The notes under the pieces are model-generated. The model was not told the origin of the DNA. It saw nothing but the letters and a program-made list of their open reading frames with translations, and did no database searches. A program made the translations under genes and the position numbers. A DNA stretch of 64,000 nt from Chionis minor (taxonomy: Eukaryota; Chordata; Aves; Charadriiformes; Chionididae): contig VZSF01008212.1 in the NCBI GenBank assembly GCA_013398295.1, positions 124,001-188,000 of the forward strand, written 5' to 3'. Below are positions 61,881 to 64,000 of this stretch, in pieces (the stretch's first letter is position 1; each line of letters opens with the position of its first letter).

Positions 61881-64000
61881 CAACAAGTGTTCTTGTCTCC
61901 TTCCCCAGTCTTTCAGTGAAACCATGCCTCAGTCCTCATTTTTATATGATCATCTGAACCAAAATAAACTAATGACTTTTCTCCTTTGGATTTTTATCCC
62001 TCAACAAGAAGCATAAAATTTTCCTTTAATTGACATTTTGAACATGGCATGCTCACTTTCAGCCCATCTGTTCTTCTGCCTTCCAGGGTACAGCTGTGAC
62101 TATAAAGCTACGTATTGCCTAAGCGCAGGAAATCTAGCGAGCTTCACTGCTTGCACATGAAGGGTAAGTCAGCATAACACTGTGTCGGGGAGAGATACCA
62201 AAGCAAACTTGTAACAGATTAACATGAGTATTGAAAACAGCATTGCCTGCTATTCCCTGCTGTATTATTTATAGCCAACACTGTTGCACTGCTTTCAGGA
62301 CTCAAGCCAGCATCGAGAGCTACTATCTGCACCCGCAACTGTGCTGAATTAACATGCCCAGCTCAGCTGCATCAATGGAGTCTAAAACTAATCCCATAGA
62401 GACAGTGACTGGAATGCCAGCTAATTATATGCAAAGATGAAGTTTCTCTGCATCCCACATTTTCACCAATTAATACTCCAGTCATGGAGCCCTTAGCATT
62501 TTCTACTCTCTTTACTTCTCCAGTAGCTGTAGAATAGACAGGCTGTCCAGCGTCCTGGTGAGTGGCCCAGCAGACCCCTGCTAATGGTCCCCCGGTCTCT
62601 GCAGAGGCAGTTTGGATGAACTGTACTGTTCCAAGTTTCATCAGCACAGCCATAATTTTCTCTGCCACTTTATCCCAATATCTGCATTATCCCATCCTTC
62701 AAGAAAATGCTGTCCATCCTGCTGGCAGTGATTTCCACCCTAGAATATTAGATTGCAGGTTTTTTGAGACAAGGAATTTCAAGTACTTTCTATATCAAGG
62801 TATTCTGAATTTTCTTCCCCAGGAGAAGCAGTTGTCCCTTGTGACATTTTCCATATCTTAGCATTTGCAACAGGAGACAGCACTGTACTTAATGGTGGTG
62901 GGCTGCTTTATTAGCATAAAAACCTTACAGAATTAATTCTCTGTAAATATGCTGGCAAGGCAGTGCTGGGGACCTCAAAACTAGATCACCAATAATCTGC
63001 TCAAATGAGAATTTCCCCTGAACAGCAGCAAATCTACTCAGTCCCTTAGTAGATCTATTATCATGTAAAAAGCAACCCAGGATCCTGAGATTCCTCTAGT
63101 CTGGTGATGTCACCATATTATGTAAATAAATATTAAGTTCCTAATTGTATTCACCCAGCAAACAGCATCCACTTTGCCTTTCTGGTTCGTGTCTTATTAT
63201 AAACACAAATTTGCTCATCGGCCTGATTTCCCTGTTATCTTTTGGGGCATCTTTTTACTCTTCATAAGGCCAAAACGTGCTGTGAATACCCAGTAAATCC
63301 AGACAACAGGCCACAGGGACAGCCAGCCAGACCTATTGTATCTGGGCGATTTCTTTGTTCACCTTGTGACTCCAGCCTCATCTACCTAACAAGTACTTTT
63401 CTTGTGAGATAAAACTTTTCCTGTGATCTTGAAACTGAAAGAGTTGTTTCTGTAACTGCAGTAATTTATTTCAGGATGACAAACAACTATTCCATCTTTC
63501 TAATATGCACAGATAAAATCGCAGGTACTAATTTAGTCAGAAGTAAGTGTAACGTGTCTGCAAGCCACTAGCACACATCTTGCAAATCTCACATGTTAAG
63601 ACCCAGTTGTTAGGTTCCTTATCCTTCTTCCGTCCGCCCAGGACCTGGCTCTCTCACACACACCTGCAGAGCTCATCCAAAGCACAGGTCCTGTGTCCTT
63701 TCCAGTCCCGTTTCTAGACCATCTAGCATGCCTCGAAGCCTTCTCAAAGTGATAATAACTGTTGTAAACTTGAATTTACCAAGTCTGGTCCTCTATTCTG
63801 TGAGTTCTTTCTTGTAGACACAGATTCTCACTACCATGTAACTATAACTATTCTGACCATTTTATTTTAATTCTATGAAGTCATACCTCTTATGGATTTT
63901 ATGTAATTTTGTGTATTGATATAGTTCTTATTAATTCATGCTGAAAAAAATCAGGTTGCTAGACTGGGAGCGTCTCAACAGAAAAAGGTGGAGTCCCAAC
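61881..64000. other. noncoding stretch with an enhancer-like block
   Basis: No gene recognised. 62080-62420 is unique, balanced in composition and lacks simple repeats, so it is a candidate conserved noncoding element. The 98-codon minus frame at 62372-62668 has no domain. The rest, up to the window edge, shows no repeat family. Confidence 0.45.

Noticed and set aside
1..64000. CRISPR arrays, operons, tRNA or rRNA genes
   Set aside because: No regularly spaced repeats, no A/B box pairs with a cloverleaf, and the sequence is vertebrate in character.

Overview
The window looks like bird nuclear DNA. The main evidence is the repeat content. There are CR1 LINE 3' ends carrying the diagnostic ATTCTATG-type tail at 14757-14890, 19850-20137, 37230-37397 and 61367-61880. 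A solo LTR of the avian ERVL-like type lies at 56313-57438. The unique sequence between them is long and AT-rich. I recognise no functional protein-coding exon, tRNA, rRNA or known microRNA. The many short open frames (60-180 codons) have no family motifs, no convincing splice context and often overlap on both strands, so I treat them as chance frames. The window is best read as a gene desert or a very long intron.

Layout. 1-14.7 kb is mostly single-copy AT-rich DNA with one GC- and CpG-rich patch (767-1300), a CA microsatellite and a block that looks regulatory (about 7221-7510). 14.7-20.1 kb holds three CR1-type fragments of different ages; the one at 16808-17045 is very old. 20.1-37.2 kb has no clear element except simple repeats and a perfect inverted repeat. 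37.2-39.3 kb holds a CR1 tail abutting a decayed non-CR1 LINE. 39.3-47.3 kb holds a second copy of that LINE (45515-46010), a MIR-like SINE and several palindromes. 53.0-53.9 kb is an old CR1/L3-like LINE with reverse transcriptase landmarks in order. 56-57.4 kb has a 21-G run and the solo LTR. 61.4-61.9 kb is the youngest-looking CR1, with its ORF2 C-terminus still open.

The most unusual content is the pair of related LINE relics at 37.4-39.3 kb and 45.5-46.0 kb. Their linker and reverse transcriptase motifs are not CR1. From memory they resemble the R4/Dong/Rex6 type, which is not a normal component of bird genomes. They are dead (stops, frameshifts, an interruption) and look ancient. Nothing in the window forms an operon, CRISPR array or other multi-gene system. 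All family assignments rest on motif recognition by eye, not on searches.
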